From NCBI RefSeq assembly GCF_021012875.1, contig NZ_JAJMZJ010000001.1:310001-374000 (forward strand): a stretch of DNA of 64,000 nt, written 5' to 3'. The position numbers and the translations under genes are program-made. This document shows positions 18,974-27,876 of this stretch, piece after piece; within the stretch, counting starts at the first letter, position 1; every line of letters starts with the position of its first letter. A model generated the notes under the pieces. It was not told where the DNA came from. It did not search any database and saw nothing but the letters and a program-made list of their open reading frames with translations. Source of the stretch: Peptoniphilus sp. KCTC 25270 (GTDB lineage Bacteria > Bacillota > Clostridia > Tissierellales > Peptoniphilaceae).

Positions 18974-20613
18974 AGGACTTCTCTTTTCGTTATCCAGAAG
19001 GGAAAAAAGATACCCTAGATTCCATTCAATTTCAATTGAAGAAAGGAGAATTTGTTTTACTCTGTGGTTTGTCTGGTTCGGGAAAAACAACGCTATTGCG
19101 TCAATTAAAACCGACTCTTGCCTCCCATGGAATGCGAAAGGGAAGTATTTATTATAAAGGAAAATCCTACAAAGAATTAACCCGAGAAGAAGAGGTAACA
19201 AAAATTGGTTTCGTTCAACAAAATCCAGAAAACCAAGTCGTAACCGATAAGGTATGGCATGAATTGGCCTTTGGATTGGAATCTTTGGGTTTGGATTCTC
19301 AGACCATTCGATTGCGAGTGGGAGAAATTGCTAGTTTTTTTGGCATGGAAGACTGGTTTTATAAAAATGTAGGAGAACTTTCTGGGGGTCAGTTACAAAT
19401 GGTAAATTTGGCTTCGATTCTGGTAATGCAACCAGAAATTCTCCTGTTGGATGAACCTACAAGCCAATTGGATCCTATAGCTGCAGGGGAATTTTTTCAG
19501 GCTTTGAAAAAAATCAACCAAGAGTTAGGAATTACCATTCTTCTTTCAGAGCATCGCTTGGGAGATGTTTTTGGGTTGGTAGACCGTGTGTTTTACATGG
19601 ATGAAGGGAAAATTCAATTTCAAGGCAAACCTAGAGAGTTTGGTGAATATTTGGTTCAAGATCCAGAAGGAATCGCTCAGTCTTTACCAATTCCTACACA
19701 AATTTATTTGGGCAGCGATAGACGGGGAGAATGCCCCATTACTGTTGGGGAAGGAATTCGTTGGTTGGGAGAATTCTCAAATTTAGAAGGAAAAGATTTT
19801 TTCAAAGAAAATCGCGAGAGAGCTCCTTTCATTTTAGAGACGAAAGAAGTTTTCTTCCGTTATGAAAAAGAAGGAAAAGATGTGATTCGAAATGTAGATT
19901 TTTCTGCAGAGAAAGGAAAAATTACATCGATTCTTGGAGGAAATGGGGCGGGGAAATCCACAACTCTAAAGTTGATTCGCGGCCTAAACGTTCCTTCCAA
20001 AGGAAAAATTTTGGATTCAGGAAAAAAGAGAAAGAATCAAGAGATGCCTTCCAATATTGCCTTGGTACCTCAAAATCCAAGAAGTCTATTTGTGAAAAAA
20101 ACAGTGAAAGAAGAACTTTTGGAATTTTGTGGGGACAAAGAGGTAGGCAAAGAAAAGATGGAAGAAATGATTTCTTTGTTTCGTTTGGAATCCATTTTGG
20201 AACATCATCCCTACGATATTAGTGGAGGAGAACAACAAAGACTGGCCATTGCCAAAACTCTATTTCAAAAACCAGAAATTTTATTGCTAGACGAGCCGAC
20301 CAAAGGAATGGATGGCCAATTTAAGAGAATTTTTGCATCGGTATTGGAAGATTTGAAAAACTTGGGATATACCATTATTATCGTAAGTCATGATATCGAA
20401 TTTTGTGCAGAAGTTAGCGATTATTGTTATTTGTATTTCAACGGAGAAGTAATTAGTGAAGGAGAGCCTCATGAATTTTTCCGTGGGAATCATTTTTATA
20501 CAACAGGAGCCAATAAAATGTGTCGCCAAAGAAACGAAAACATTATAACGGTTCAAGAAGCGATGGAATGGATTCAAAGAGAGGGGGAAAGATATGAAGA
20601 TGGAAGTAAGTGA
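18955..20613 (+). CDS. ecfA: ECF transporter ATPase, two ABC domains fused in one protein
   Basis: Supplies energy to the ECF importer. The 552-residue protein contains two complete ABC modules. In the first, Walker A GLSGSGKTT is at residues 38-46, the signature is ELSGGQLQM and Walker B is ILLLDEPTSQLD. In the second, Walker A GGNGAGKST is at 328-336, the signature is DISGGEQQR and Walker B is ILLLDEPTKGMD. Most Firmicutes encode these as two separate proteins (EcfA1 and EcfA2), so this is a fusion, as found in some dedicated group-I ECF systems. Its 3' end overlaps a 45-codon gene by 20 bp. Confidence 0.93.
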   Translation: MEILHVEDFSFRYPEGKKDTLDSIQFQLKKGEFVLLCGLSGSGKTTLLRQLKPTLASHGMRKGSIYYKGKSYKELTREEEVTKIGFVQQNPENQVVTDKVWHELAFGLESLGLDSQTIRLRVGEIASFFGMEDWFYKNVGELSGGQLQMVNLASILVMQPEILLLDEPTSQLDPIAAGEFFQALKKINQELGITILLSEHRLGDVFGLVDRVFYMDEGKIQFQGKPREFGEYLVQDPEGIAQSLPIPTQIYLGSDRRGECPITVGEGIRWLGEFSNLEGKDFFKENRERAPFILETKEVFFRYEKEGKDVIRNVDFSAEKGKITSILGGNGAGKSTTLKLIRGLNVPSKGKILDSGKKRKNQEMPSNIALVPQNPRSLFVKKTVKEELLEFCGDKEVGKEKMEEMISLFRLESILEHHPYDISGGEQQRLAIAKTLFQKPEILLLDEPTKGMDGQFKRIFASVLEDLKNLGYTIIIVSHDIEFCAEVSDYCYLYFNGEVISEGEPHEFFRGNHFYTTGANKMCRQRNENIITVQEAMEWIQREGERYEDGSK

Positions 20614-20731
20614 AAAGGAAAAGAATCTGATTGAAAATCTTAGATGCTTGCCTTTTGGGGAAATAAAAATTATTGTTCAAAATAACGAACCCATTCGGAT
20701 AGAAGAAATAAAAAAATCCATAAAACTGTGA
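20594..20731 (+). CDS. Small DUF2292 (YezD-like) protein
   Basis: A 45-residue frame starting at ATG 20594, preceded by GAGGGGGAAAG and overlapping the end of the ATPase gene. The sequence has the DUF2292 pattern: a short N-terminal helix, LRCLPFGEIKIIVQNNEPI, then RIEEIKKSIKL. It resembles YezD-like proteins, whose consensus is roughly L-x-x-L-x-[FY]-G-x-[IV]-x-I-x-V-x-x-G-x-[IV]. Function is unknown. Elsewhere such proteins sit beside sulfur or metabolite transport genes; here it is in a cobalamin operon. The match is by eye, but overlap, ribosome binding site and family resemblance all agree. Confidence 0.7.
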   Translation: MKMEVSEKEKNLIENLRCLPFGEIKIIVQNNEPIRIEEIKKSIKL

Positions 20732-20751
20732 CTGACCAGAAAACTGGAGGT

Positions 20752-20798
20752 ACGTTGAAATAAGGAATTCGCCTTATTTTTTAACGTGCTTTTTTTAT
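20752..20798 (+). terminator. Nested hairpin with T tract inside the cobalamin operon
   Basis: Outer stem ACGTT/AACGT and inner stem AAATAAGG/CCTTATTT, followed by GCTTTTTTTATT. It probably reduces, rather than ends, transcription into the surface-protein genes. Confidence 0.7.
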
Positions 20799-20814
20799 TG
20801 TAAAGGAGAGGAAT

Positions 20815-22380
20815 ATGAAACGATTTGTAAGTGTGTTTTTGGCGTTGGTATTATTGCTAGGTGTAATAACACCAGTTCAAGCCGCTTCTTATAATTTTGG
20901 AGCGGAAGCGAAGAAAACGGAGAGCTATTTGTTGCAAAAAGTTCCCAATCCAGGATTTGGAACATTAGTAGGGGAATGGACGGTTTTGTCCTTAGCAAGA
21001 AATGAGGCAAATTTTCCAGCAAATTATTTGGAAAATTATTACCAAAAAGTAGAGAGCGTAGTAAAAGAAAAGCAAGGAGTTTTACACCGAGCAAAATATA
21101 CGGAATATTCCCGTGTTATTGTAGCTCTTAACGCCATTGGAAAAGATCCAAGAAATGTAGGAGGCCACGATTTAGTGGCGCCACTTAGCAGTTTTTCTGG
21201 GGTAATCAAACAAGGAATTAACGGTCCTATTTGGGCTTTGATTGCCTTAGATACAAAAAATTATGAAATGCCTAAAAATTCCAACAGTCAAGATCAAAAC
21301 TCTAGAGAGCGGATGGTAGATGAAATTTTAAGAAGAGAAGTATCAGGCGGAGGTTGGAATCTTGTGGGAGATAAAGCAGATCCTGATATTACTGCCATGG
21401 CTTTATATGCCTTGGCTCCTTATCAAAACTCCAATGAAAAAGTAAAGACGGCGGTGGATCGAGGAGTCCAAGCTCTAAGCGATTTGCAATTGAGTACAGG
21501 CGGATACCACACGATGGGAGACGAAAATTTAGAAAGCTCAGCACAAGTTATTATTGCCTTAACAACACTGGGAATTAACCCTCAAACCGATACGCGTTTC
21601 GTAAAATACGATGGAAATGGAAAGGCTCATTCGGTGGTGGATGCTTTTATGACTTACCGAAATAGCGATGGAAGCTTTCGTCATATTATGAACGGAACAA
21701 CAGATGGAATGAGTACGGACCAAGGAATGGAAGCTTTGGTTGCTTTGAAAAGATTTCAAGAAGGAAAGGCTCCTTTGTTCCAATACAAAGATGTAATTGC
21801 GAAACCAAACCCACAACCAGTAAATCCTAATTTGGCCTTTACAGATATTCAAGGAAATTGGGCAGAAACGATCATTCAAAACACCAAGGGATTTGGAATT
21901 GCAAATCAATCCAAAGAATTTAAGCCATTCCAAGCGATTACTCGAGGAGAATTTGCCGTAGGGTTGGTAAATGGATTGAAGCTACAAAAAGGCTCTAAAC
22001 ATCTTTCTTTCCCAGATGTCAATGGAGGAGATTGGTATGCAGGACAAGTACAAATTGCAGCAAGCCTTGGGATTATTAACGGTCGAGATGATGGAAAATT
22101 CGATCCAAATGCAAACATTCAAAGGGAAGAGGCAATGGCAATGATTCATAGAACCTTAAAATTACAAGGAAAAGGACAAACCATTCAACTTTCAGAAGTA
22201 AGCAATTTGTTGAATCAATTTAAGGATGGCGGAAGTGTTTCGCCATGGGCAAGAGAAAATGTTGCTTTTTCAATTAAAAACAAATTGATTCAAGGGCGTC
22301 CAGAAGGAATCGTTCCAAAGGATACCATTCGAAGAGCTGAGGCGGTTCAAATTATTTTAACAACCCAAGAAGCAAAATAA
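20815..22380 (+). CDS. S-layer-anchored alpha/alpha-toroid (prenyltransferase-repeat) protein, candidate cobamide-capture subunit
   Basis: A 521-residue exported protein with a signal peptide (MKRFVSVFLALVLLLGVITP, cleavage near VQAA). Residues about 30-325 form repeats of the prenyltransferase/squalene-cyclase alpha/alpha-barrel type (GGGWNLVGDKADPDITAMAL, LSTGGYHTMGDENLESSAQV, NSDGSFRHIMN). Three S-layer homology domains follow, at about 342, 399 and 469 to the end, for non-covalent attachment to cell-wall polymer. The same toroid fold makes the N-terminal domain of transcobalamin and intrinsic factor. With the riboswitch and the DUF4430 gene 9 bp downstream, a surface corrinoid-binding role is likely but inferred; catalysis is not suggested by any motif. 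Confidence 0.82.
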   Translation: MKRFVSVFLALVLLLGVITPVQAASYNFGAEAKKTESYLLQKVPNPGFGTLVGEWTVLSLARNEANFPANYLENYYQKVESVVKEKQGVLHRAKYTEYSRVIVALNAIGKDPRNVGGHDLVAPLSSFSGVIKQGINGPIWALIALDTKNYEMPKNSNSQDQNSRERMVDEILRREVSGGGWNLVGDKADPDITAMALYALAPYQNSNEKVKTAVDRGVQALSDLQLSTGGYHTMGDENLESSAQVIIALTTLGINPQTDTRFVKYDGNGKAHSVVDAFMTYRNSDGSFRHIMNGTTDGMSTDQGMEALVALKRFQEGKAPLFQYKDVIAKPNPQPVNPNLAFTDIQGNWAETIIQNTKGFGIANQSKEFKPFQAITRGEFAVGLVNGLKLQKGSKHLSFPDVNGGDWYAGQVQIAASLGIINGRDDGKFDPNANIQREEAMAMIHRTLKLQGKGQTIQLSEVSNLLNQFKDGGSVSPWARENVAFSIKNKLIQGRPEGIVPKDTIRRAEAVQIILTTQEAK

Positions 22381-22389
22381 GGAAGCTTT

Positions 22390-23547
22390 ATGAAGTATTT
22401 AACAAAAAAACAAAAAATCATTACAGGAATCGTTCTTCTAGTGATTTTAGCGGCTTCTTTTTTGTACAATGCAGACTTTCTCAGAAATAGAGAAGTAGTA
22501 AATGCCCAAGAAGTAGCCGAATTGCGAAAAGAAGAAAATGAAGATCTAACCTCTCTTACTTCTTTGCATAAAAATGAAGGAGAAGTAACGGGGATTGTTG
22601 TTACTTCTGAAGGAGAAGTGGTTGAATTAGGAAAGACTTTGAATTTTTCGGCAGAAGTGCAAGGAGAGGGAGATTTTACTCGAGAAGTTTTGTGGGAAGT
22701 TGTTGGGGAACATCATCCAGACACAGGTATTGGCTCTACAGGAACGTTAATTGTTTCAAAGGAAGAAAAAAGTTTAAGTCTGCGAGTGCAGGCAAAATCG
22801 GTTTACGATGAAACAAAAACGGGAGAAAAAACAGTACATGTAAAATTGTCTTCGGAAGAATCCGTGGCGAGTTTGAATCAGCCAAAAACGACAACAACAT
22901 CTGTAGCCAACACTACGCCGAAAACAACGGCAGATTTGAAGAAAAAAGCGGAAGCTTTACAAAAAAACATTACTCCAGAAGAAAAAGCCAAACAAAGAGA
23001 AGAAGATTTAAGAATAAAAGAGCAAGCGATACAGAATTCCAGCAAAGGAGAAAAAGATCAATATCTAACCGATCCAACTCCAGCAGGAAAACCTAAACCA
23101 GTGGAACCAGGAGGAGGAATCAACCGAGATGTAACCTATCATGCAACTTTATCCATTCGTTGCGATACGATTTTGAACAATATGGATAAATTTGACAGGA
23201 ATAAAATCGATGTGCTTCCTGTAGATGGAACCATTCTTTCCACTACAACGGTATCCTTTTCTCCCGGGGAATCTGTGTATGATGTTTTACAGAGAGTAAC
23301 TCGAGAAAAAGGAATTCATATGGAATCTGTATTTACACCAATCTATAATTCGGCTTATGTACAAGGAATCCACAATTTGTATGAATTTGACACGGGAGAA
23401 TTATCTGGCTGGATGTATAAAGTCAATGGATGGTTCCCTAATTATGGGGCCAGTCGTTACGCTCTTCAAGACGGGGATACAATAGAATGGGTATATACTT
23501 GCGATTTAGGAAGAGATGTAGGAGATACGACGATGACGCAACAATAA
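22390..23547 (+). CDS. Membrane-anchored DUF4430 protein (transcobalamin C-terminal-domain-like)
   Basis: A 385-residue protein with an N-terminal signal anchor (about 10-27, IITGIVLLVILAASFLY). An Ig-like segment follows (about 60-155, VTGIVVTSEGEVVELGKTLN), then a charged Thr/Lys/Glu-rich linker (about 160-240). The C-terminal DUF4430 domain (about 265-378) carries the hallmark SGWMYKVNGWFPNYGAS and DGDTIEWVYTCDLGRDVG. In Pfam, DUF4430 also describes the C-terminal domain of human transcobalamin and intrinsic factor. Nine bases separate it from the toroid gene. Together the two proteins could clamp a corrinoid at the cell surface; binding itself is inferred. Confidence 0.82.
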   Translation: MKYLTKKQKIITGIVLLVILAASFLYNADFLRNREVVNAQEVAELRKEENEDLTSLTSLHKNEGEVTGIVVTSEGEVVELGKTLNFSAEVQGEGDFTREVLWEVVGEHHPDTGIGSTGTLIVSKEEKSLSLRVQAKSVYDETKTGEKTVHVKLSSEESVASLNQPKTTTTSVANTTPKTTADLKKKAEALQKNITPEEKAKQREEDLRIKEQAIQNSSKGEKDQYLTDPTPAGKPKPVEPGGGINRDVTYHATLSIRCDTILNNMDKFDRNKIDVLPVDGTILSTTTVSFSPGESVYDVLQRVTREKGIHMESVFTPIYNSAYVQGIHNLYEFDTGELSGWMYKVNGWFPNYGASRYALQDGDTIEWVYTCDLGRDVGDTTMTQQ

Positions 23548-23610
23548 AGGGAGGATGTGTAATAAACCTATGGAAATGGTATATATGGAATATTGAATCA
23601 GGAGGAAGCC

Positions 23611-24573
23611 ATGAAGAAAATATTGCATTTTATATCAGAAACTTCGCTTTTAAGTGAATATAAAAATCGAGAAGATTTAGAAACGTCCTATGCTCCTTAT
23701 GTGGATGGTTTAGAAATCATTCGCTGTGGCTGCGAGGACAAAGAATATATAGACAAGGAAAAAGTAATCGGTGTTCATCTGCCCTTTTATTCCGATTGGA
23801 TTTCCTATTGGATTGGGAAGGAAGATTTACTCAAAAGAGAATATGGTTCTCAGAAAATTTGGGAAGAATTTTATGGTGGAAAAGATCCAAACCATTTGAT
23901 TCCATACATCCAAAAAGATATGGATTACGCCCAAGAAGTGGGAGCAGAATACGTCGTATTTCATGTAAGCAATGTATCTGTGTACGAAACATTTTACAGA
24001 AAGTACGATTATACCGATGAAGAAGTTATCGATTATTCCATAGAGTTTATGAATAAACTTTTTGAAGGGAAAAATTATACTTTTGAATTTTTAATGGAAA
24101 ATTTACCTTGGCCAGGGCTTCGTTTTGACAATGGAAACTTGGCGAAGAAATTACTAGATGGAGTGAAATACCCCAAAAAAGGGTTTATGTTGGATACGGG
24201 CCATATGATGCAAAATAATTTGGATTTGGAAACCCAAGAAGAAGGGGTAGAATACGTTATGAATTTCTTTCAGAAGAATCCACAACTCATTCCTTTTGTA
24301 AAGGGAATTCATCTCCATCAATCCATTACTGGGTCTATTGTAAAAGAAGGGTTAAAAAATATTCCAGTTTTGAAAGAAGATTTTTATGAGAAATTTGCTC
24401 AAGCCTATGATTTTATCCATAAAGTAGACACCCATTCTGTAATTACAGCCAAAAATACAAGAGAAATGATTGAATTCCTTCAACCAGAATTTTTAGTTTA
24501 CGAGTACCGATCTAGCAGTCGAAAAGAGCGGGAAGAAAAACTAAAACTACAATCTTCCATTTGGAAGGGGTAG
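23611..24573 (+). CDS. Xylose-isomerase-like TIM-barrel protein, candidate cobamide-remodelling enzyme (CbiR-like)
   Basis: A 320-residue protein of the AP-endonuclease-2/sugar-isomerase TIM-barrel superfamily. ATG 23611 follows AGGAGG directly and is preferred to the TTG at 23593. Visible barrel landmarks are GVHLPFYSDWISYWIG, GAEYVVFHVSNV, FLMENLPWPGLRF (Glu at strand end), GFMLDTGHMM (Asp/His metal-site type) and FVKGIHLHQSI, so a divalent-metal active site is plausible. CbiR, the amidohydrolase that removes the nucleotide loop of cobamides, belongs to this superfamily. Location between a B12 surface-protein pair and a B12-type ECF S component makes that role attractive. Other substrates are possible, and sequence alone does not separate them. 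Confidence 0.6.
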   Translation: MKKILHFISETSLLSEYKNREDLETSYAPYVDGLEIIRCGCEDKEYIDKEKVIGVHLPFYSDWISYWIGKEDLLKREYGSQKIWEEFYGGKDPNHLIPYIQKDMDYAQEVGAEYVVFHVSNVSVYETFYRKYDYTDEEVIDYSIEFMNKLFEGKNYTFEFLMENLPWPGLRFDNGNLAKKLLDGVKYPKKGFMLDTGHMMQNNLDLETQEEGVEYVMNFFQKNPQLIPFVKGIHLHQSITGSIVKEGLKNIPVLKEDFYEKFAQAYDFIHKVDTHSVITAKNTREMIEFLQPEFLVYEYRSSSRKEREEKLKLQSSIWKG

Positions 24574-24586
24574 GGAAAGGAATACA

Positions 24587-25333
24587 TTGAATACAATTGA
24601 AAAACAAAATCGACTTTCAAAACGAACCAAAGTAGCAGCTATTGCGATTCTTTTTATTATTCCCTGTATTTTATTTTTCGGTGTAACCGTATTAAAAGAT
24701 CGCTCCTATATGTTTATTTCAACATTGATGCTAATGATTATTTCGATTCCTTTCTTAATCATTTTTGAAGATAGAAAACCAAAAGCGAGGGAATTGATTT
24801 TATTGGCAACTTTGGTAGCCATTGGTGTAGCTGGAAGGATGGCATTTTTTTGGCTACCTCAATTTAAGCCCGTTGTAGCCATTGTGATTGTAACGGGTAT
24901 CGCCTTAGGAGGAGAATCGGGATTTTTAGTCGGAGCAATGACGGGGTTTGTTTCCAACTTTTATTTTTCCCAAGGGCCATTTACTCCGTGGCAAATGTTT
25001 GGATTTGGAATTATAGGATTTTTAGCAGGCATCCTCCATCAAAAAGGATTATTAAAATCCAATAAAAAAGCCATGGCCGTTTTTGGATTTTTTTCCTGCT
25101 ATTTTATCTATGGTTTGATTATGAATCCAGTAAGTGTATTGAGTTTTTATTCCGATTTCAATTGGAATATGATAAAAATCGCCTATTTAAGAGGATTTCC
25201 TATGGATACAATTCATGCTGTGGCAACGGTAGTTTTTTTGTGGATTATAGGGGAGCCTTTATTGGAGAAAATAGAACGAGTAAAGAAAAAGTATGGGTTC
25301 TATGAAGAAGAAGTCGATTATGAGTGGATATGA
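24587..25333 (+). CDS. ECF transporter S component (probable cobalamin-specific)
   Basis: A 248-residue membrane protein that would bind the vitamin and dock on EcfT/EcfA. The TTG start at 24587 follows GGGAAAGG. Six to seven hydrophobic segments are visible, with ARELILLATLVAIGVAGR, LPQFKPVVAIVIVTGIALGG and GAMTGFVSNFYFSQGPFTPW then QMFGFGIIGFLAG. This pattern is that of ECF S components that neighbour cobalamin-riboswitch genes. It is the last gene of the operon and closes the set riboswitch, EcfT, fused EcfA, surface proteins, TIM barrel, S component. Substrate is inferred from the riboswitch. Confidence 0.85.
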   Translation: MNTIEKQNRLSKRTKVAAIAILFIIPCILFFGVTVLKDRSYMFISTLMLMIISIPFLIIFEDRKPKARELILLATLVAIGVAGRMAFFWLPQFKPVVAIVIVTGIALGGESGFLVGAMTGFVSNFYFSQGPFTPWQMFGFGIIGFLAGILHQKGLLKSNKKAMAVFGFFSCYFIYGLIMNPVSVLSFYSDFNWNMIKIAYLRGFPMDTIHAVATVVFLWIIGEPLLEKIERVKKKYGFYEEEVDYEWI

Positions 25334-25365
25334 AAGAAAGAGGGGAAACCTTCTTTCTTTTTTTT
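25333..25365 (+). terminator. Terminator after the cobalamin operon
   Basis: Stem AAAGAAAGAGG paired with CCTTCTTTCTTT (one bulge), then eight T residues. Confidence 0.85.
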
Positions 25366-25525
25366 GTGGGCAATATGTTAAAATAGGGAAGTTGATTTTT
25401 TTCTATAAAGAGGTGATTTTAGGAAAGAATTCATCAATTTGAGCAAAAAATATGGTAATATTATAAGTGGTATGTCTTTAGAAAAGCTAAAGATAAGATA
25501 GAATCCAACGAGCGAGGTGGAAAGT

Positions 25526-26899
25526 TTGAAAGTATCAATTATCTTAGCGGCAGGAGAAGGGACGCGCATGAAGTCAAAATTGCCAAAAGTACTTCATCCT
25601 GTTGCGGGTAAAAGCGTACTGTCGTATGTTGTAGACAATTGCATAGCCAATGAAATGGGAAAAAATGTTGTAATTGTTGGACATAAAGCAGAAAAGGTTC
25701 GTGAGGCCTTTGAAGATTGGGATGTTATATTCCGGGAACAACCAGTAGGTCCGGGAATACCTTATGGGACAGGATTTGCTGTAAAATCAGCCATGGATGA
25801 ATTCTGTGATGAGGATTTGGTTTTGATTTTAACAGGGGATACTCCTTTGTTTCAAAAAGAAACCATTGGAAATTTTTTGAATTATGTAGAAGAAAAAGAT
25901 TTTGATGGTTGTGTATTGACGGCAATCGTAAACAACCCTTTTGGTTACGGAAGAATTATTCGAAAGGAAAATTCTCAGATTGTAGGGATTGTAGAAGAAA
26001 AAGATGCTTCAGATAAAGAAAAGGCAATAACAGAAGTAAATACAGGAGTTTTTGCCTTTAAGGGAAGTGCTTTGCGAAATACCTTAGATCGTTTGGAAAC
26101 CAATAATTCTCAAAAAGAATTGTACTTAACCGATGTGGTAAAACTGTTGGTATCTGATGGTAAATCCGTAGGAGGATATATCATTGGGAATGAAGAGGAA
26201 ATGTTAGGGATTAATTCCAGAATTCAGTTGTGTCGTTGCGAAGAGGTTATGCGTAGACGAATCAACGAAAAGCATATGGAAAATGGCGTTACATTTTTAG
26301 ACCCCGCTTCAACAGTAGTGGATGCAGGGGTAGAAATCGGAAGAGATAGCGTTTTATATCCAGGAGTTATTTTGCAAGGAAATACAATCATTGGGGAAGA
26401 TGTAACCTTAATTGGAAGTACAAGAATTTTCAATAGTAAAATTGGAAATGGCTGTGTAATTGATAATTCTTGTATTGAACAGAGCGTAGTAGAGAACGAG
26501 GTTACCATAGGGCCTTATGCTCATTTAAGACCAAATTCTCAGTTAATGGATGGCGTGCATATAGGAAATTTCGTAGAGGTAAAAAATTCTATTGTAGGAG
26601 AAAAAACCAAAGCAGGACATTTGGCTTATATTGGAGATGGAGATGTTGGTTCCGGCGTAAATATTGGGTGTGGCGTAATTTTTGCTAACTATAATGGTCA
26701 TAAAAAATTCCGCACGGTAGTGGAAGAAGGGGCCTTTATAGGTAGCAATTCCAATTTGGTAGCACCAGTTAAAGTCGGTAAAGATGCGTATATTGCAGCA
26801 GGAAGCACAATAACAAAAGATGTTTCTGAAGGAGAATTATCCGTAGAGAGATCCCAACAGAAAAATATTCCTGGTTGGACAAGTCGTAAGAATGGATAG
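25526..26899 (+). CDS. glmU: Bifunctional UDP-N-acetylglucosamine pyrophosphorylase / glucosamine-1-phosphate acetyltransferase (GlmU)
   Basis: Makes UDP-GlcNAc for peptidoglycan in two steps, acetyl transfer then uridyl transfer. TTG 25526 was chosen because GAGGTGG, which contains the alternative GTG 25517, is its ribosome binding site; this gives 457 residues, the family norm. The N-terminal nucleotidyltransferase has [20 protein letters not shown] and GDTPLF. The C-terminal left-handed beta-helix shows hexapeptide repeats from about 250, including [17 protein letters not shown]. It heads the glmU-prs-pth-mfd cluster. Confidence 0.97.
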   Translation: MKVSIILAAGEGTRMKSKLPKVLHPVAGKSVLSYVVDNCIANEMGKNVVIVGHKAEKVREAFEDWDVIFREQPVGPGIPYGTGFAVKSAMDEFCDEDLVLILTGDTPLFQKETIGNFLNYVEEKDFDGCVLTAIVNNPFGYGRIIRKENSQIVGIVEEKDASDKEKAITEVNTGVFAFKGSALRNTLDRLETNNSQKELYLTDVVKLLVSDGKSVGGYIIGNEEEMLGINSRIQLCRCEEVMRRRINEKHMENGVTFLDPASTVVDAGVEIGRDSVLYPGVILQGNTIIGEDVTLIGSTRIFNSKIGNGCVIDNSCIEQSVVENEVTIGPYAHLRPNSQLMDGVHIGNFVEVKNSIVGEKTKAGHLAYIGDGDVGSGVNIGCGVIFANYNGHKKFRTVVEEGAFIGSNSNLVAPVKVGKDAYIAAGSTITKDVSEGELSVERSQQKNIPGWTSRKNG

Positions 26900-26912
26900 A
26901 GGGGAGATTACC

Positions 26913-27860
26913 ATGAAAAACGGAGAAGTTATTGTATTTACAGGAAATTCTAATGAAGTGTTGGTAGATCGAATTTGCGAAGATTTGAAAATAAAAAAAG
27001 GTTCCTGTGTAGTAAAACAATTTAGTGATGGAGAAATTTCAATCGATATTCAAGAGACGGTACGGGGAAAAGACGTATATGTAATCCAATCAACAAGTGC
27101 TCCTGTAAATGATAATTTAATGGAATTATTGATTCTTATTGATGCATTAAAAAGAGCCTCTGCTGGTCGAATCAACGCAGTGATTCCCTATTATGGATAC
27201 GCTCGTCAAGATCGTAAAGTGCGTGCAAGAGAGCCTATTACGGCAAAATTAGTAGCCAACTTGATTACGATATCTGGCGCGGATCGCGTAATGGCAATGG
27301 ATTTACATGCAGGACAAATTCAAGGCTATTTTGATATTCCTGTAGACCATTTAACAGCGATTCCTTTGTTGGCAGATTATTTCCATGAATTTGTGGATCC
27401 AGACCATTTGGTAGCGGTAAGCCCAGATTTAGGTGGGGTAACACGTACTCGTAATTTTGCAGAACGTCTTCACAATGTGCCAATCGCCATTATTGAAAAA
27501 CGTCGCCCACGTCCAAATGTAAGCGAAGTTATGAATGTAATTGGCTCTATTGAAGGAAAAGATTGTATTTTAGTGGATGATATCGTAGATACAGCAGGAA
27601 CGATTTGTAAAGCAGCAGAAGTATTGAAAGAATATGGCGCTAGAAAAGTTTATGGCTGTGCGACTCACGGTGTTCTTTCTGGTCCTGCCATTGAGCGCTT
27701 GGAAAATTCTGTATTAGAAAAATTTATTATTAGCGATACCATTGAATTAAAAACAGACCAAAAAATTGATAAAATTGAAGTAGTTAGCGTATCCAAAGTA
27801 CTTGCAGACGCGATTACTCGTGTCAATTCAAACAAAAGCGTAAGCAAGATGTTTGATTGA
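26913..27860 (+). CDS. prs: Ribose-phosphate pyrophosphokinase (PRPP synthetase)
   Basis: Transfers pyrophosphate from ATP to ribose-5-phosphate to make PRPP for nucleotide, histidine and tryptophan synthesis. ATG 26913, after GGGGAG, gives 315 residues starting [14 protein letters not shown]. Conserved features are [27 protein letters not shown] (flexible loop and ATP site), [10 protein letters not shown] and the PRPP loop DDIVDTAGT. It follows glmU by 13 bp, an order common in Firmicutes. Confidence 0.97.
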   Translation: MKNGEVIVFTGNSNEVLVDRICEDLKIKKGSCVVKQFSDGEISIDIQETVRGKDVYVIQSTSAPVNDNLMELLILIDALKRASAGRINAVIPYYGYARQDRKVRAREPITAKLVANLITISGADRVMAMDLHAGQIQGYFDIPVDHLTAIPLLADYFHEFVDPDHLVAVSPDLGGVTRTRNFAERLHNVPIAIIEKRRPRPNVSEVMNVIGSIEGKDCILVDDIVDTAGTICKAAEVLKEYGARKVYGCATHGVLSGPAIERLENSVLEKFIISDTIELKTDQKIDKIEVVSVSKVLADAITRVNSNKSVSKMFD

Positions 27861-27876
27861 TTAGAAGGAGAAGTGT

